A DNA stretch of 64,000 bases, taken from the NCBI RefSeq assembly GCF_000219625.1, contig NC_018214.1, positions 2,108,001-2,172,000 of the forward strand, in the 5' to 3' direction. A model generated the notes under the pieces. That model did not search any database, was not told the DNA's origin, and saw only the letters and a list, made by a program, of their open reading frames with translations. A program made the position numbers and the translations under genes. The stretch comes from Zymoseptoria tritici IPO323 (lineage: Eukaryota > Ascomycota > Dothideomycetes > Mycosphaerellales > Mycosphaerellaceae). Shown piece after piece: positions 9,984-24,657 of this stretch (its first letter is position 1; every line of letters starts with the position of its first letter).

Positions 9984-11276
9984 TCACACATTCCTCCCCA
10001 AAAACTCCTGCGCGAAACGAAACGCCTCCCCCGCCGAAAAATGCAAATTCACCCCATGACCCGCCACCTCCGCCAAAAACGTCCCCGTCACATTCGCCCC
10101 GGGATACAACATCTCCAACGCCTGTCGCGGTAAATCCGTCGGGTACGAACAATTCCCTCCACAAAACGGCAAGTCCTCCGCTCCATTGACAATCGCCACC
10201 GCACCCTGGAATTCCCCCGCTGGTTTCGTCGGTGCGTTTTGCGAGAAGAGTTCGCCGAATGTGACGGTTCCCTTGGTGGCTTCGGCGAGGTTGAGGATGG
10301 CGGGGGAGAAACCTGGGGCACGGAAGAAGGCGATTTGGTTCGATATGATGGTTGATGAGACGAGGTAGCCGGCGGGGATGGAGGCGAAGCGGTAGGGGGA
10401 GGCGGGGAGGGCGAGGGCGAGGTTTAGGCCTGTGAGGAAGATGGGGAGGGAGGAGGAGTTTGTTGAGAAGCCGGTTAGGATGGCGGCGTCTAATGGGGAC
10501 AGAATATACAAGATCAGTTTGGGTGGACTTCCAGGGGCAGGGGAGGGGGATGGAGATGACTTACCGAGATCAGTAGGATACTCCGCCGTAACAGCCTGCG
10601 TGACAATCGACCCAAACGAATGGCCCACACCGACAATCTTCGTAAAGTTGAGGCCGAACTCTCCCGCTTTCAATTTCTGCACGAGTTGATGCGCAATCTC
10701 CACTTCCAGCGGTGCTTGCACGACATTCAACGCATCCGCCTGCTCGGACAGTCCCACTCCCAGTCGATCATAAAAGAACGTCGCGTGGTCATACTGCGCC
10801 GCGATGTCCACCCACGAATATCCCGGCGCAAAGTCCCAGTACTGCCTATCGAAGCCGACTCCATGCGTCAAGATTTGGACTTGTTCCGGTTTGGTGTTGT
10901 TCGCGGGTGTACACAATGTCGCGCCGATGTTGTATGTTCCGTTGACGGACTGCGTGCCCGCCATGATGTCTTTCATGAAAGATGAACCAGGGGTGATGAA
11001 CTTGAGAAAGGTGTTGGTGACGTCTGATTGGTTGGTCGGGAGGTCGAAGTTGAACTTCAGGTTCTTGGTTGTGCTGGCTTGCACGGAGACGAAGCCCGAG
11101 GAGCAGACGGCCAGGCCGCCGCGGGCGGGGTGGATGGTGGCATTGTGGAAGCCCGAGGTGGGTGGGGCTTGGACGTTGGCGGGGAGGGCGCCGCCTGGGT
11201 TGGAGGGGAGGAGGGAGGAGGAGTATTGTGCAGATGCGGTCGCTGCGAGGCACACTGAGGAGAGTGGGGAGCGCAT
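9984..11276 (-). CDS. Secreted alpha/beta-hydrolase
   Basis: Two exons, 11276-10565 and 10489-9984, with a 75-nt GTAAGT...TTAG intron, encode 405 residues. The N-terminus MRSPLSSVCLAATASA looks like a short signal peptide. The nucleophile elbow GVGHSFGSIV gives Ser in G-H-S-F-G. The late segment EVAGHGVNLHFS offers the likely catalytic His, and NGAEDLPFCGGN the acidic region. Several N-x-S/T sites fit secretion. The intron falls just after the strand that follows the elbow (TEYPTDL|DAAILTGF). The family contains lipases, esterases and haloperoxidase-like enzymes, and the substrate cannot be read from the sequence. Confidence 0.82.
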   Translation of the reverse strand: MRSPLSSVCLAATASAQYSSSLLPSNPGGALPANVQAPPTSGFHNATIHPARGGLAVCSSGFVSVQASTTKNLKFNFDLPTNQSDVTNTFLKFITPGSSFMKDIMAGTQSVNGTYNIGATLCTPANNTKPEQVQILTHGVGFDRQYWDFAPGYSWVDIAAQYDHATFFYDRLGVGLSEQADALNVVQAPLEVEIAHQLVQKLKAGEFGLNFTKIVGVGHSFGSIVTQAVTAEYPTDLGKSSPSPSPAPGSPPKLILYILSPLDAAILTGFSTNSSSLPIFLTGLNLALALPASPYRFASIPAGYLVSSTIISNQIAFFRAPGFSPAILNLAEATKGTVTFGELFSQNAPTKPAGEFQGAVAIVNGAEDLPFCGGNCSYPTDLPRQALEMLYPGANVTGTFLAEVAGHGVNLHFSAGEAFRFAQEFLGRNV

Positions 11277-12073
11277 GATGGGGAGAGCGGAAGACGGTAT
11301 CTTTCTGTTTTGCTTGGGGGGAGGAGAACAAGGTCGCGCGAGAATTGCAAGAGTCTCGCCCTGCTTGTATCTTACCGCGATCTATTATTCACGCATGGTC
11401 CTTGCGGGGAGTGACGAAACGACGACGAGGTTGATTCATCATTTCCGCCAGCGAGTCGAGTCCGGGGCAATACTGAACCATGTCGTTTATTTGGAAGAGT
11501 CGTTCCTGCGTCAAAAGGTAAAGCAAGCTCGAAGCTTGAAAGACAACAGCTCAAAGCTTGACGTCAACAACTTCCCGCATACGATCTCGCAATTCGCCGT
11601 AACAGCGCAAAGTCCCCGATGTGGTAAATCACCTCAAGCATGATTCGATAGAGTTGGAGGTGTGATTCAGGAAGTGGTGTGGAGAATGAGGCTCAAGCGC
11701 GTTGCCGAGTGTTCCGGTTGCCGAGTCGTCATGACGCTTCTCTCGAAGTTCGGAGCAATGAGCTCATGTTTGACATCGAGCCCGAAATAGACGCACTGAG
11801 CGCCGTTGCTATGGTCGTCGCCGTGCTTCAGGAAGCAAAGACGGGTTGTCGAACCCAGTCTCAGTGTGTATGAATACACATCGTGCAGAGCAGAGTGCTC
11901 GAACGGCACGCTCTCGTCGTGTATCCTCGCCAAAGCAAACGTCTGTGATAGTCCAATGCTGTGCGACCCGGCTTCTGGACACCAAGGACAGTCGTTCTCG
12001 AACGTGAAGCAGCTCTCTCCCATTGGGGGTCTTTGCGCCCTACAATCTGTTCTCGATGGTCCAATGTCTCCAG
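11277..12073. other. Intergenic region, no gene seen
   Basis: About 800 bp between two minus-strand genes, comprising the hydrolase promoter and the 3' flank of the small secreted protein gene. A 145-codon minus-strand ORF covers part of it, but its only start lies inside the neighbouring gene's last exon and it has no recognisable features. Confidence 0.45.
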
Positions 12074-12504
12074 TCAACACTGGCAGTACGCCTTTGCGTC
12101 GCATTCATGGCTGTTGACCACAACAGCATCAGTGTCTCAACCCCGCCTCAATCTGGCTTCACATCGACTCACCATTCTGTTGTTCCATATTCGCACTCGC
12201 TGGATGTCCACCTGCACACTGCACACGCCGTTTCGCCGCACGAGGCCGTGCCCGGGTCTGTCGCTTCATTGGCATGCTCGGCTGTCGTCTGCGCAGGGAT
12301 CGAAGTTTCTTCTGTCATGGTGAGGGTGTGGTACTCGAAGTCATATCTCGTCCTTGTCGTCGTTCGCGTGAGAGTGAGAGGGCCGTCTTGCGGCAGTCCA
12401 ATCGGGAATTGTTGAGCATTGAGAGCTGGAGAGTCGAGAGCAAAGTCGGCGAAAACCATCGGGGCCACCAGCCATAAGCAAGTACATGCTGCGAAGAAGT
12501 GCAT
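12074..12504 (-). CDS. Small secreted cysteine-rich protein (8-Cys C-terminus)
   Basis: Two exons, 12504-12173 and 12110-12074, predict 122 residues. The intron is 62 nt with GTGAGT donor and CAACAG acceptor. Without splicing the ORF ends at a TGA that lies inside the donor. With splicing the frame continues as CHECDAKAYCQC and stop. A signal peptide (MHFFAACTCLWLVAPMVFA) precedes a Thr-rich spacer and then eight cysteines at 89, 94, 97, 104, 111, 114, 120 and 122. The even cysteine number and the C-terminal cluster fit a disulfide-bonded secreted peptide such as an effector-like or antimicrobial protein. No family was recognised. The second exon has only 37 nt and would be missed by simple ORF calling. 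Confidence 0.6.
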
Positions 12505-13080
12505 GTTGTATGGATGGTTGTATGAAACTGAGCAGGATGCACGGAAGGAAGCTGCGAGCGAAAGAGTGGACGGGAGAGAGTGATGGAGAATATGTGGCTT
12601 GCCATTGGGAATCCTTCGAGTGACCTCCGGTGTCAGATGAAACGCTCTATGTAGCTGTGCCGCTCGAATGCTTGTGAGTGCAACATTGCTGGAAGGTCTC
12701 GAGGATTATAAGCGCTGCTGTGCCGCTCAGGGCGGTTAAAGACGTGTTGGGCAGTGGGTCGCGGATGGAAATGGTCATGATATGTCCGAGAAGAGCATTG
12801 GATCCCTCGCCAGCCATCAATCTGCCAATTCACGACTGCAGTTTGGAAACCCTGCTTTTCGTTGAGAACCGGTGTTCAATGGTTGAAGACATACAGGGAA
12901 AGATGGAGTTTTCTACCGCCGGACGGAAATCTGAAATGGACGCTCGGACCATCTCAGCGGCTCCTTCCGTCTTGGCCACACAATTCCACCATTTGCAACT
13001 TGATGATCGAACTTCTTGATCTTTGACCAGGGAAGAATTCAGTCCACCATCCACCTCGACAACCACACAATACCGCCAAC
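12505..13080. other. Divergent promoter region
   Basis: 576 bp between the minus-strand secreted-protein gene and plus-strand rps17. No coding feature was seen. The last 60 bp before rps17 are a C/A-rich leader. Confidence 0.5.
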
Positions 13081-13640
13081 ATGGGTCGCGTTCGCACAAA
13101 GACTGTCAAGAAGTCCGCCAAGGTCATCATTGAGCGGTACTACCCCAAGTTGACCCTCGACTTCGAGACCAACAAGCGCATCTGCGATGAGATCGCCGTC
13201 ATTGCCAGCAAGCGTCTGAGGAACAAGGTGCGCATCACCTGTTGAGAGAGTGGGATGCAGGAAGAGCAAAGACTGACGAGTACGCCAGATCGCCGGTTAC
13301 ACCACCCACTTGATGAAGCGCATTCAGCGTGGACCCGTCCGCGGTATCTCCTTCAAGCTGCAAGAGGAGGAGCGTGAGAGGAAGGATCAATACGTGCCAG
13401 AGGTTTCTGCTCTCGACTTCACCCAGAACAGCGAGAGCGGCATGCTCGATGTGGACCAGGAGACCAAGGATCTGCTCAAGTCGCTCGGCGTAAGTGCAGG
13501 CTTGTATACAGTAGATGCGGAGGAGACAGTCACTGACAGCACCACAGTTCGACAGCATCCCAGTCAACGTCGTCGCCGTCCAGCAGCAACAGGTCGCCGA
13601 GAGACCTCGCCGCTTCGGAGATCGCGCACCGCGCGCTTAA
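13081..13640 (+). CDS. rps17: 40S ribosomal protein S17 (eS17)
   Basis: Three exons, 13081-13227, 13289-13489 and 13548-13640, encode 146 residues. The protein begins [21 protein letters not shown], continues with [17 protein letters not shown], then [24 protein letters not shown] and the acidic [13 protein letters not shown] region, and ends in a basic [12 protein letters not shown] tail. This is colinear with fungal eS17, a component of the small ribosomal subunit. Both introns are short (61 and 58 nt) and fall at codon boundaries. The donors are GTGCGC and GTAAGT. Confidence 0.97.
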
Positions 13641-16864
<3,224 letters not shown>

Positions 16865-17528
16865 ACGGCATGATCAATGATCTTCGTTTTCCTGGACCTT
16901 GTTTGATTTGTGTTTATACCCAGCGACGACTTCTCGCATGTGCAGCCAGCAGAGATGAGATTGTGGGGTGGTGATGTACGAGAAGAGGAAGGGAAAAGGC
17001 GTTCTCACCTTGCTTCGTACGCCGCGGCTTTTGCTTCGTGTATCGATACTCAGCTTCTGTCTGGAGTTTTGGTTGCAAAAAATGTGTTGTTACAATATAT
17101 GGATGAAAGAAGAAGATGACGAAGAAGGAAAAGGCTCGGCAGAGGTTTATGCATACGGGCGGGAGGGGGTTCCTCTTCTCTCGTTCTTGGCTTTCAGCGA
17201 TTTTGGGTGTAATTCTACGGATGCTGAAGACAGATGGGAAGGCAGACGGTGCCTCCTTTTGAGTGTGTATATGGAACGAAGATTCTCCTCTCGATCGCAT
17301 GTACTGCGTAATCTCTTATCCTTCTGCACTATCGCATACAAGCTATGGACACTGGCGGACAATGGATAGGCCTTGTGGAATGGATCTAACCAACTCGGAT
17401 GCATGTAGCGATCATGCAGGGGGATTTGTGGGCATCTCGAGACTGCAGACCCTGCGTCACCATTGCAGTACATCTTGCTGGACTTGACGCCGAAGGGTAC
17501 ATCGCTGCCTCTTCTTGCCCACAGCGCA
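16865..17528. other. Intergenic region, no gene seen
   Basis: This holds the 3' UTR of ssc1 and the leader of the APH-like gene. The downstream frame is open back to an upstream ATG at 17463, discussed with that gene. Confidence 0.5.
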
Positions 17529-18958
17529 ATGGACCGCAACGAATGCCGTGGAATTGAACATAAAGCCCTGCACCTACCATGGGTACGCAAATACATGGAG
17601 ATCCGTGAGACGAAACTTTGCGACTGGGTATCAACTTTCCACCCCGAGCGGCTCAACTGCCACACCGTGGAGCCCAGTGCGACGACTGACTCTCGCGGTG
17701 CGTTCAACATAGTCTGCAAGATCAAATTCGACACCACAGGAGAGACTTGGGCCGTCCGATTCCCTCAACACAGCATCGACTTGTCCATCTCAGATGAGAA
17801 AGTGGAGGCTGAGGTCGCCGCCATCAACATCGTCCGCGAGCAGACCGACATTCCCGTGCCTGAAATCAAAGCATGGGGTCTTGCACGCGACAATCCTCTC
17901 GGCCTCGGCGCATTCATGATCAGCGCTTGGGTTGATGGCATCCCCGCGGCCGACAATCTGATCAAGGCACGAGGTCCTGGAGTTTCCAGACTGATCGACG
18001 AGGATGTCTCGGTCACGACCCTCGAACATCTCTGGAGACAGATAGCGCGCTTCATTCTCCAGATGTCTCGTATCAACTTTGATGTCATCGGTAGCTGCAG
18101 CAAGCCATCTCGCCGGCCATGGACCCTCAAACTGTATGACATTATGGAGTCTGGCGTTCTACCATCCTGTACATTTTCAACGCCCAAGATTATGCTGTGG
18201 AGCGCTGCTAACATAACATGCGACTAGGGCCGTCGTGTAAGACCTTCACCTCTACCGTTGAATACTTCAACCTCATCGCCGACCATGATCTGCGGCAACT
18301 CCATGACCAACCAAACTCCGTCGACGACGAAGACGACGCACGGCAGAAGTACATCAATTGGACCGTCATGCGGCAGCTTGTCCCTCGCTTCGTTACCGCC
18401 GACCATGGCCCCTTTAAAATGATCTGCGACGACTTCGGTCCTATGAACATGCTGGTCAACAACGACACCGACCTCGAAATCGTCGCTGTCATTGATTGGG
18501 AATGGACCTGGGCCGGTCCGCCCGAGCTCTTCTGGTCGCCGCCTCTCTGGCTCATTGGACTACAATCCGTGTCTTGGGCCAATCACGATGAAGACGCATG
18601 CTTGGAGCGATATCTACAGTCGCTGGACGTTTTCATCCGGGTGCTCGCAGAAGAGGAGACAAAGATTGCACATGGTTGTGAGCCTGGAACTCGCCCATCG
18701 GAGCTTCTCAGGCAGTGCCAGCGAGATGGCTCCATGTGGTTCTATCACATATTGCAGCAAGGCTACAATGGGCCGACGTCCGTATTGTTCAGGGAGCTCC
18801 GCGCTTCGATTTCAGACTGGGACGAGCTGGTAGCTGCAGTGTCTACAGAAGAGACGGAAGCGTTCGTCCGCAAGAAAATGGAGCACTTGCGGCGCTATGA
18901 GGAGGAGTTGGCCGAGACGAAGCGACGATACCCTCACCCTTGGATGAGGGTTCAATAG
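17529..18958 (+). CDS. APH-like phosphotransferase family protein
   Basis: Two exons, 17529-18168 and 18228-18958, encode 456 residues. The 59-nt intron uses GTACAT...GACTAG and joins VLPS to WPSCKTF. The protein belongs to the aminoglycoside-phosphotransferase/choline-kinase-like fold, which is widely expanded in ascomycetes. Visible elements are an N-lobe strand pair (AFNIVCKIKF, WAVRFPQ), an AINIVREQTDIPVPEI block, the catalytic loop DDFGPMNMLV and the metal-binding VAVIDWEW. The substrate is unknown and antibiotic modification should not be assumed. An in-frame ATG exists at 17463, but the extra residues (QYILLDLTPKG...) do not look conserved, so I chose MDRNECRG at 17529. Confidence 0.85.
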
Positions 18959-20451
18959 GAAGCTCGTGCTTCCATTCTCGCCTCACTGCTCTGCTCGGGC
19001 CTACACGGGCCGTGCCAACCACATCCACATCATGACACACAACATCAACGATACCATTGTACGAACAAACGGCACTCTGCTTTCGCGATACGGGAACTTC
19101 TACACCAGTGCTTGGCACGTCGGGAAGATGCTCTTGGACCAGAATCTCCTGTCTCTCGTTTGAGGCGACGGCTCCGTACAATACCAATACGCAAACGCAT
19201 ACTCCTAACTCGGAGGATGTGGTTCGCTGCAGAAGCGGCGGAGGTGGTAGGGGTGGCCCTTGCAATGCTTTTAATGATACAATGCCGTCTAGCAGCGTAC
19301 TTTCCGGCAGCATGCCATCTGGTAGCATGTCCTCTGCACCGCGGCCCCGAGCTCCATCCCGACTACCGCTGCTTCATCTACCGCTGCGGCTTCACTCTGG
19401 CTTTTGAGACGCTTGTCTTGAGCGAATTGACGTTCGCTGAACGGATGCAATAGACGATTGTTGGGAAGCAAAGCAGGTTGTACAAAACCTCTGACTGATC
19501 AACCGACTTGACGCATTTGAGCTGGGTGGTGTTCTTCAAGCGATGGTCTTTTCTCATTGGGAACGTTGTTGTGTGGTCTTAGTGGAGATTCAAACAGCCC
19601 AGAAATCACCTTGGTGAATAACTTTGTCTGCGAACTTTTGCCGACTTCGACCTCACCTTGTCAACGTCCTTCAGCACCACCTGCTTCATGATATCCCGAG
19701 ACCGTGAAAATGTTCGCGACAGCCATGCGACTATCCTTCGATGCTTGTCGTCAACGAAATCGCTTCCGGGCCATCCGCGACTAAGAAACCTTCCACGCAT
19801 CGCCGCACGCCTTCAGGAAACTCCAGACGGGTGGAGCTTGTCCAGTACTCCAGATAAATGACCAGCTACGCACAAGCCTCTGGAACTCGATCTCGGTGGT
19901 CCTAGCCATCACCAGGATGCCTAACGCGTGGTCAATGAGTGGCCGATTGCACCTCATGACCGATGGCCGCCGCCTGGCGGCTCGCTGTCATCGTCCCTGA
20001 TGAGAGCAGCTTCTCGTTCACAGTTACCCACCATCTCCAAGGTTTCAGGATGTGTGAACAGACGATTGCCGGGACGAAAACACCTGCACTGCTTCTTCAC
20101 ACGAGGAGGTGCAAGATGTCGTGTAGTTCTAACCCACAAAACGGCAGAGCGGGTAGCAACGCAGCCCGACGTCACCAAGAGGCAAAAATGCGAAGAATTC
20201 GATCGGAGATGGCTCCTGTGCGTCTAGAGCTTCCTCCACAACGCTGCCCGCGGACTCCGATGTCATTGACGCTCACTGCCAACGTCACTCTACCACTGCT
20301 CTCGAGAAAATATCGGGAAAACGTCTCTAGCACCGTTTGAATAGAACCCCGTTATCTACCAGCATATCCCTCCACTCTTCACACCAATGCGACCATCACC
20401 ATCTCTACTCACCAGCGCTGCTTCATCCACGATCATCATCAATCTATTAAC
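18959..20451. other. Intergenic region, no gene seen
   Basis: About 1.5 kb without a supportable gene. I looked for signal peptides, Cys clusters and splice-linked ORFs on both strands and found none. Short imperfect repeats of the type GGTAGCATG occur near 19310-19330. Confidence 0.4.
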
Positions 20452-21711
20452 ATGGCCGGCGAAACCAAGTTCGAAGGCTGGTGCGGCCTTGACAAAAACT
20501 CTGCCGACGGGAACTTGAAATGGCAGGCTTACGACGCCAAGGTGTGGGAGGAGACTGATGTGGATATTGAGATCTCTCGTACGTTGCAAAGATCTTGCAT
20601 ACTGCTTGTATGACAGTTAGCTAACTTGATTCCTCAACAGACTGCGGTGTCTGCGGTTCAGATCTTCACACTCTCCGCTCCGGATGGGGTGAGACGCCTT
20701 ATCCTGCGGTCGTGGGACACGAGGTATGACTTTGTTCTGCTTGCCAGGAAGAAACGAGCTGATCATCCTGCAACCAGATCGTTGGCAAAGCCATCCGTGT
20801 CGGCAAAGACGCAAAGACCGCCTCCGGCAAATCCATCAAGGAAGGCGACCGTATTGGCGTTGGCGCCCAGAGCAGATCCTGCTTGAAGCCCGACTGCGAG
20901 ATGTGCTCCGAGGGCATCGAGAACCACTGCACCAACGATTTCGTGCAGACCTATGGCATGAAGTATCCGAACGGAGATATTGCCCAAGGAGGATACGCCA
21001 AGTACTGGAGAGGTCATTCTCACTTTGTGTTCCACATCCCCGATGCTGTTTCCAGCGAGATGGCCGCACCTATGCTGTGCGGTGGAGTCACGACCTACTC
21101 GCCGTTGAAGCAGAACGGATGTGGACCAGGGAAGAGAGTCGGTGTTGTCGGCATTGGTGGTAAGTTTCCTTTACTCAACGACGAGCATGCGGACATCAAC
21201 TCACTCGTGAACAGGTCTGGGACACTTCGGTCTCCTATGGGCCAAGGCCCTCGGAGCCGACAAAGTTGTCGCCATTTCCCGCGGCCGCACAAAGGAAGAA
21301 GACGCCCGCAAACTCGGCGCCGACGACTTCATCGCCACCAGTGAAGAGGGCTGGGAGACAAAGCACGCCAACTCCCTCGACATCATCATCAGCTCAGTGT
21401 CCTCGCCCAAGATGCCTTTGGCCGGCTACCTCTCCCTACTCGCTTTCCGCGGCCGCTACGTGCAGCTCGGAATCCCGGAGAAGCCATTGCCAGAGATCCC
21501 CGCTGCCGCGCTTGTGATGAAGAATGCCACGATGGGAGGTAGCTTGATTGGCGCTCCAAATGAGATCGAGGAGATGCTGCAGCTTGCTGCGGATAAGGGG
21601 GTAAAGGCTTGGATAAATGAGAGGCCTATGAAGGAGGCGAACCAGGCGATCAAGGACTTCGATGCTGGCAAGCCGAGATACAGAATCTGCTTGGTTAACG
21701 AGAAGTCTTGA
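20452..21711 (+). CDS. NADP-dependent zinc alcohol dehydrogenase (Adh6/Adh7, cinnamyl-alcohol type)
   Basis: Four exons, 20452-20578, 20641-20723, 20778-21159 and 21215-21711, encode 362 residues. Catalytic zinc ligands lie in [17 protein letters not shown] and in GHEIVGK. Structural zinc cysteines are in [17 protein letters not shown]. The C of [11 protein letters not shown] completes the catalytic site, and the Rossmann glycine motif GIGGLGHFG spans the last splice junction. Family members reduce medium-chain and aromatic aldehydes with NADPH in the cytosol. All three introns are short with GTACGT, GTATGA and GTAAGT donors, and they split the gene exactly between zinc-ligand blocks. The physiological aldehyde is unknown. 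Confidence 0.92.
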
Positions 21712-22332
21712 TGGGAGGGATGATGTCTGTACGATAGAATAGAGACGACGTATGATTTCATGAATGAGTAAACCTCCCAGTGTCTTGTCTCTCGCATTGC
21801 TTCCGCAGGGTGCAGATGGTTCGTGACTTTGCTACCAGTCCCATTCCAATGGTCCCGTAGGGGACGGCAAGGACTACTCGTACGCCTGCTAATCATGGCT
21901 ACTACGGTAGCAAGGCGACTGTCTAGCGTGCCCTGCCGACTTACCCGTATACCTATCGCTAACTTGCTTGTACAGTTATATATATGGCTACTTAGCATGT
22001 TCTACCTGGCCGTCCTGGTTCCTGGACATGTACGCCTGCTTGGCTTCCTAATCGCTCGCCATGTACGACTATTTCACTGTCTTGGTCGCTCGCCCTGTAC
22101 GACTGTTTGAACGTCCAAACCACTCGCCATGTTCGACTATATGCCTATCCAGGTCAATCGACATGCACAACTAGTCGACAATGTCAATAACTTGTCGGCT
22201 CACTCAAACCATTCCACTCGTCACATGCAAAAACGTTTTTCAAATCTTTCGTTAAATCGTTACATAGTCTGCGAGTCCTGTATTCCTTCAATCGTATTCT
22301 GTCGTATTCTTGCTTTTGGACCGAGGCCGCGT
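21712..22332. other. Convergent intergenic region with degenerate repeats
   Basis: This lies between two convergent genes and contains a degenerate repeat tract, listed separately. No gene was seen. Confidence 0.5.
21890..22175. repeat. Degenerate repeat tract with TGTACGACTRTTT-like units
   Basis: Imperfect units of about 30-40 bp recur, marked by CTCGCCATGTACGACTAT, CTCGCCCTGTACGACTGT and CTCGCCATGTTCGACTAT. An upstream part contains GGCTACTTAGCATGT. Similar words in reverse orientation occur at 57290-57480. Confidence 0.5.
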
Positions 22333-24657
22333 CTACGACTGCGCCAAAAACAATTTCAACATAGCCGGGTAATTCGGCGTTCCCAATCCCGTAACGGGAT
22401 CCCAGCCCTTCGCCACCGCGAATCCGTCCGTGCCACAGCCGGGGTTGGAACCGACGGTGATGTCGTGGAGGACTTGTGGGTTTTTGTACTATATCGTAGG
22501 TCAGCAACCATTCCATGCCTCGATAGTCCATGCGGCGATGGTCGGGGGAGGGACTTACAAGAGTTGGGTTCACGAATCCTACGGTTGACTTGCCAACTTT
22601 CAGGCGCTCGTCGTTGATACGAGTCAGAATGGCCGCGAAGACGGGGCAGGAGGCAGATGTTCCGCCGATGATGGTGGGAGCGCCTTTGTTGAAGATCACG
22701 ACATTGTCACCCACGGCTGAGACATCGGGGTAGCCGCGGCCGGTGCGGTTGTCTATTGTCATATCATTAGTATACGTGCACTTCACACGGAGCGGTAGAA
22801 TTGCAGGACAACTTACAGATCCCATCGCCGTAGGTGCTGCCAGAGTAGGCTTTGTAGGGAGGGTTGGAGGTCGCAAAGTAGTTCGCTACAGCGGACTTCT
22901 GGTAGTCTGGGATGGGGTAGATGTTGGAGAAACCTCCTCCGGATGGGAAGCGAGTGACGGCTCGCTCCTCGTCCTTCTTGACATTACCAGTGAGCACGGT
23001 GGCGCCGACGGTGGTGAGGTAAGGGCATGTAGCCTAAAACAGAAGGGCAGTAGGGTCAGCAATAATTCGGACAGGGTACAAGGCCAGACTGAGACCTGCT
23101 GGCATAGCCCGAGAGACAATCTCGGACAGCTGCAGGCGTTCTGCCCTTCGGTTTTCTTACCGGGAAGTCAGGCGAAAAGACCTTGCCGCCATTCAAGCAC
23201 CCATGTGTGCTGTTGTCGCCTGCTGGACCTGCCACGCCGGAGTCGCCGGACGCCACAAGAACAGAAACACCCTGCATACCGAGCTTCATGAACTCGCTGC
23301 ATTGGCGCTGTTGGTAGGAGGCGGGAAGGTCGTTTTCTTGGCCACCGTAGGAGATGGAGATGACGTTTGTGGGCTTGTAGACGCCGCACTGGAGTTGTCC
23401 CTTGTATCCGCCTGGAGCTGGGTTGGGGTAGGGTGGGTCGAGGGGAGAGTTGCCGGTCTCGCCAAAGGCGGAGTACGTGCAGTACGATCCATCAATCGCA
23501 TCCAAAAAGTTGTTCAAGAAGCCCTCGTACGTGTAGTTTGCCTCGTAAACCGGGTCATCAGTCTGGAACAGAACAGAATTCTGAGGCCAGATGATAGGGT
23601 ACGAAATCTGGAAGTCGAGGTCGGACTCCGGTCCAGCATTGAGGACAGTAGCAGGCGCCTGCGCGCCATCAATCGCCTCCAGCTTGGGATGCGTACCAAT
23701 GGGAATCCTCTGCTGCAGCGTCAAAAAGAACAAATTTAGGTCCTCCTGGGCGTACACATCTCCCAAGTCCTCGAAGATGCCGAGTTCGTTGCCTGGAACA
23801 GCGGAAGTGGCTTTGGTGATGTTGTACATGGCGTTGATGCACTCCGGGGTGATGGCCACGTCGCAGAGGGCGAGCAGGGGGAGAGCGAGGAGGGACTCGA
23901 GGGATTGAGGGAGGGGAGCGAGGAGTGGTGGGAGGGGCTTTTGGTTGCCGAAGCCGAAGGTGCGTTTTTGGAGGGAGGGGCTGTCGGCGCGGACGCTGCG
24001 AGAGGAGAGAAGGCGGATGCCGGGAGTGATGTAGTCGACGTGCTGAGCGACGTTTTCGTGGACGTGATATCTGGAAGACTGTGTCAGAATTGGGCAAGGG
24101 TATATGGACGACTTTGACTCACTCGTCACATCCAATGGTGGTTTTGCCAGTAGCCGGGTGGTCGTAGAAGTGGTACTTGGTCTGTAAAAGCTGCTCGGCC
24201 TCCGAAGCACTGAGATCGAGCTGCATCCATTGCTTGTTGACAGACTGCGAGATCCTCTTGGCCTCAATTCCGGCGCTGGTCAACCACTGCTTGACGGCAT
24301 CGACGCTATCCTTGACTGGCGCGAACAAGTCGTGGACCTCTTCGGCGGAGTAGAACTTTCCGTACGACTTGGAGTCAGGGTCGGAGCTGTAGCATGTACG
24401 GTCAGCGGGAGCTCAGAGTACATGTCGCCTGTCTCAACTTACACCTGCATGAGGAGATCATGACCGTTGTCGAGGTTGCTTTGAACCAGACCGATTCTCA
24501 TGGGTAGCTTGACATCGCTGTGCACGCGATCACGCTTCACCCAGTTGTGGGACACCTCTCGGCGTTCGTGCAGAACATGGCGTTGGAAGTTGTTGACCGG
24601 AGCAGCAACCACTGCTGAAGCGAGAGCCGCAAGAGCGGCAAAGGAGGAGAACCGCAT
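22333..24657 (-). CDS. Secreted sedolisin-family peptidase (S53, tripeptidyl-peptidase-like)
   Basis: Six exons, 24657-24443, 24386-24123, 24070-23161, 23033-22817, 22752-22559 and 22488-22333, encode 651 residues. All introns are 50-130 nt GT-AG. A signal peptide ([20 protein letters not shown]) precedes an S53 prodomain ([15 protein letters not shown], then [14 protein letters not shown]). The catalytic domain shows the Glu/Asp pair in [12 protein letters not shown], the oxyanion Asp in [15 protein letters not shown] and the serine in [14 protein letters not shown]. Late [16 protein letters not shown] is the usual calcium-site region. Family members are acid peptidases that release tripeptides from extracellular or vacuolar protein. 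Many N-glycosylation sites fit secretion. Every splice junction keeps frame and family continuity. Confidence 0.92.

Noticed and set aside
11667..12104. 145-codon minus-strand ORF
   Set aside because: Its only ATG lies inside the second exon of the 8-Cys protein gene in another frame, and no features support it.
17463..17528. 22-residue upstream extension of the APH-like protein
   Set aside because: In frame, but it adds residues with no family resemblance. MDRNECRG at 17529 is the more likely start.
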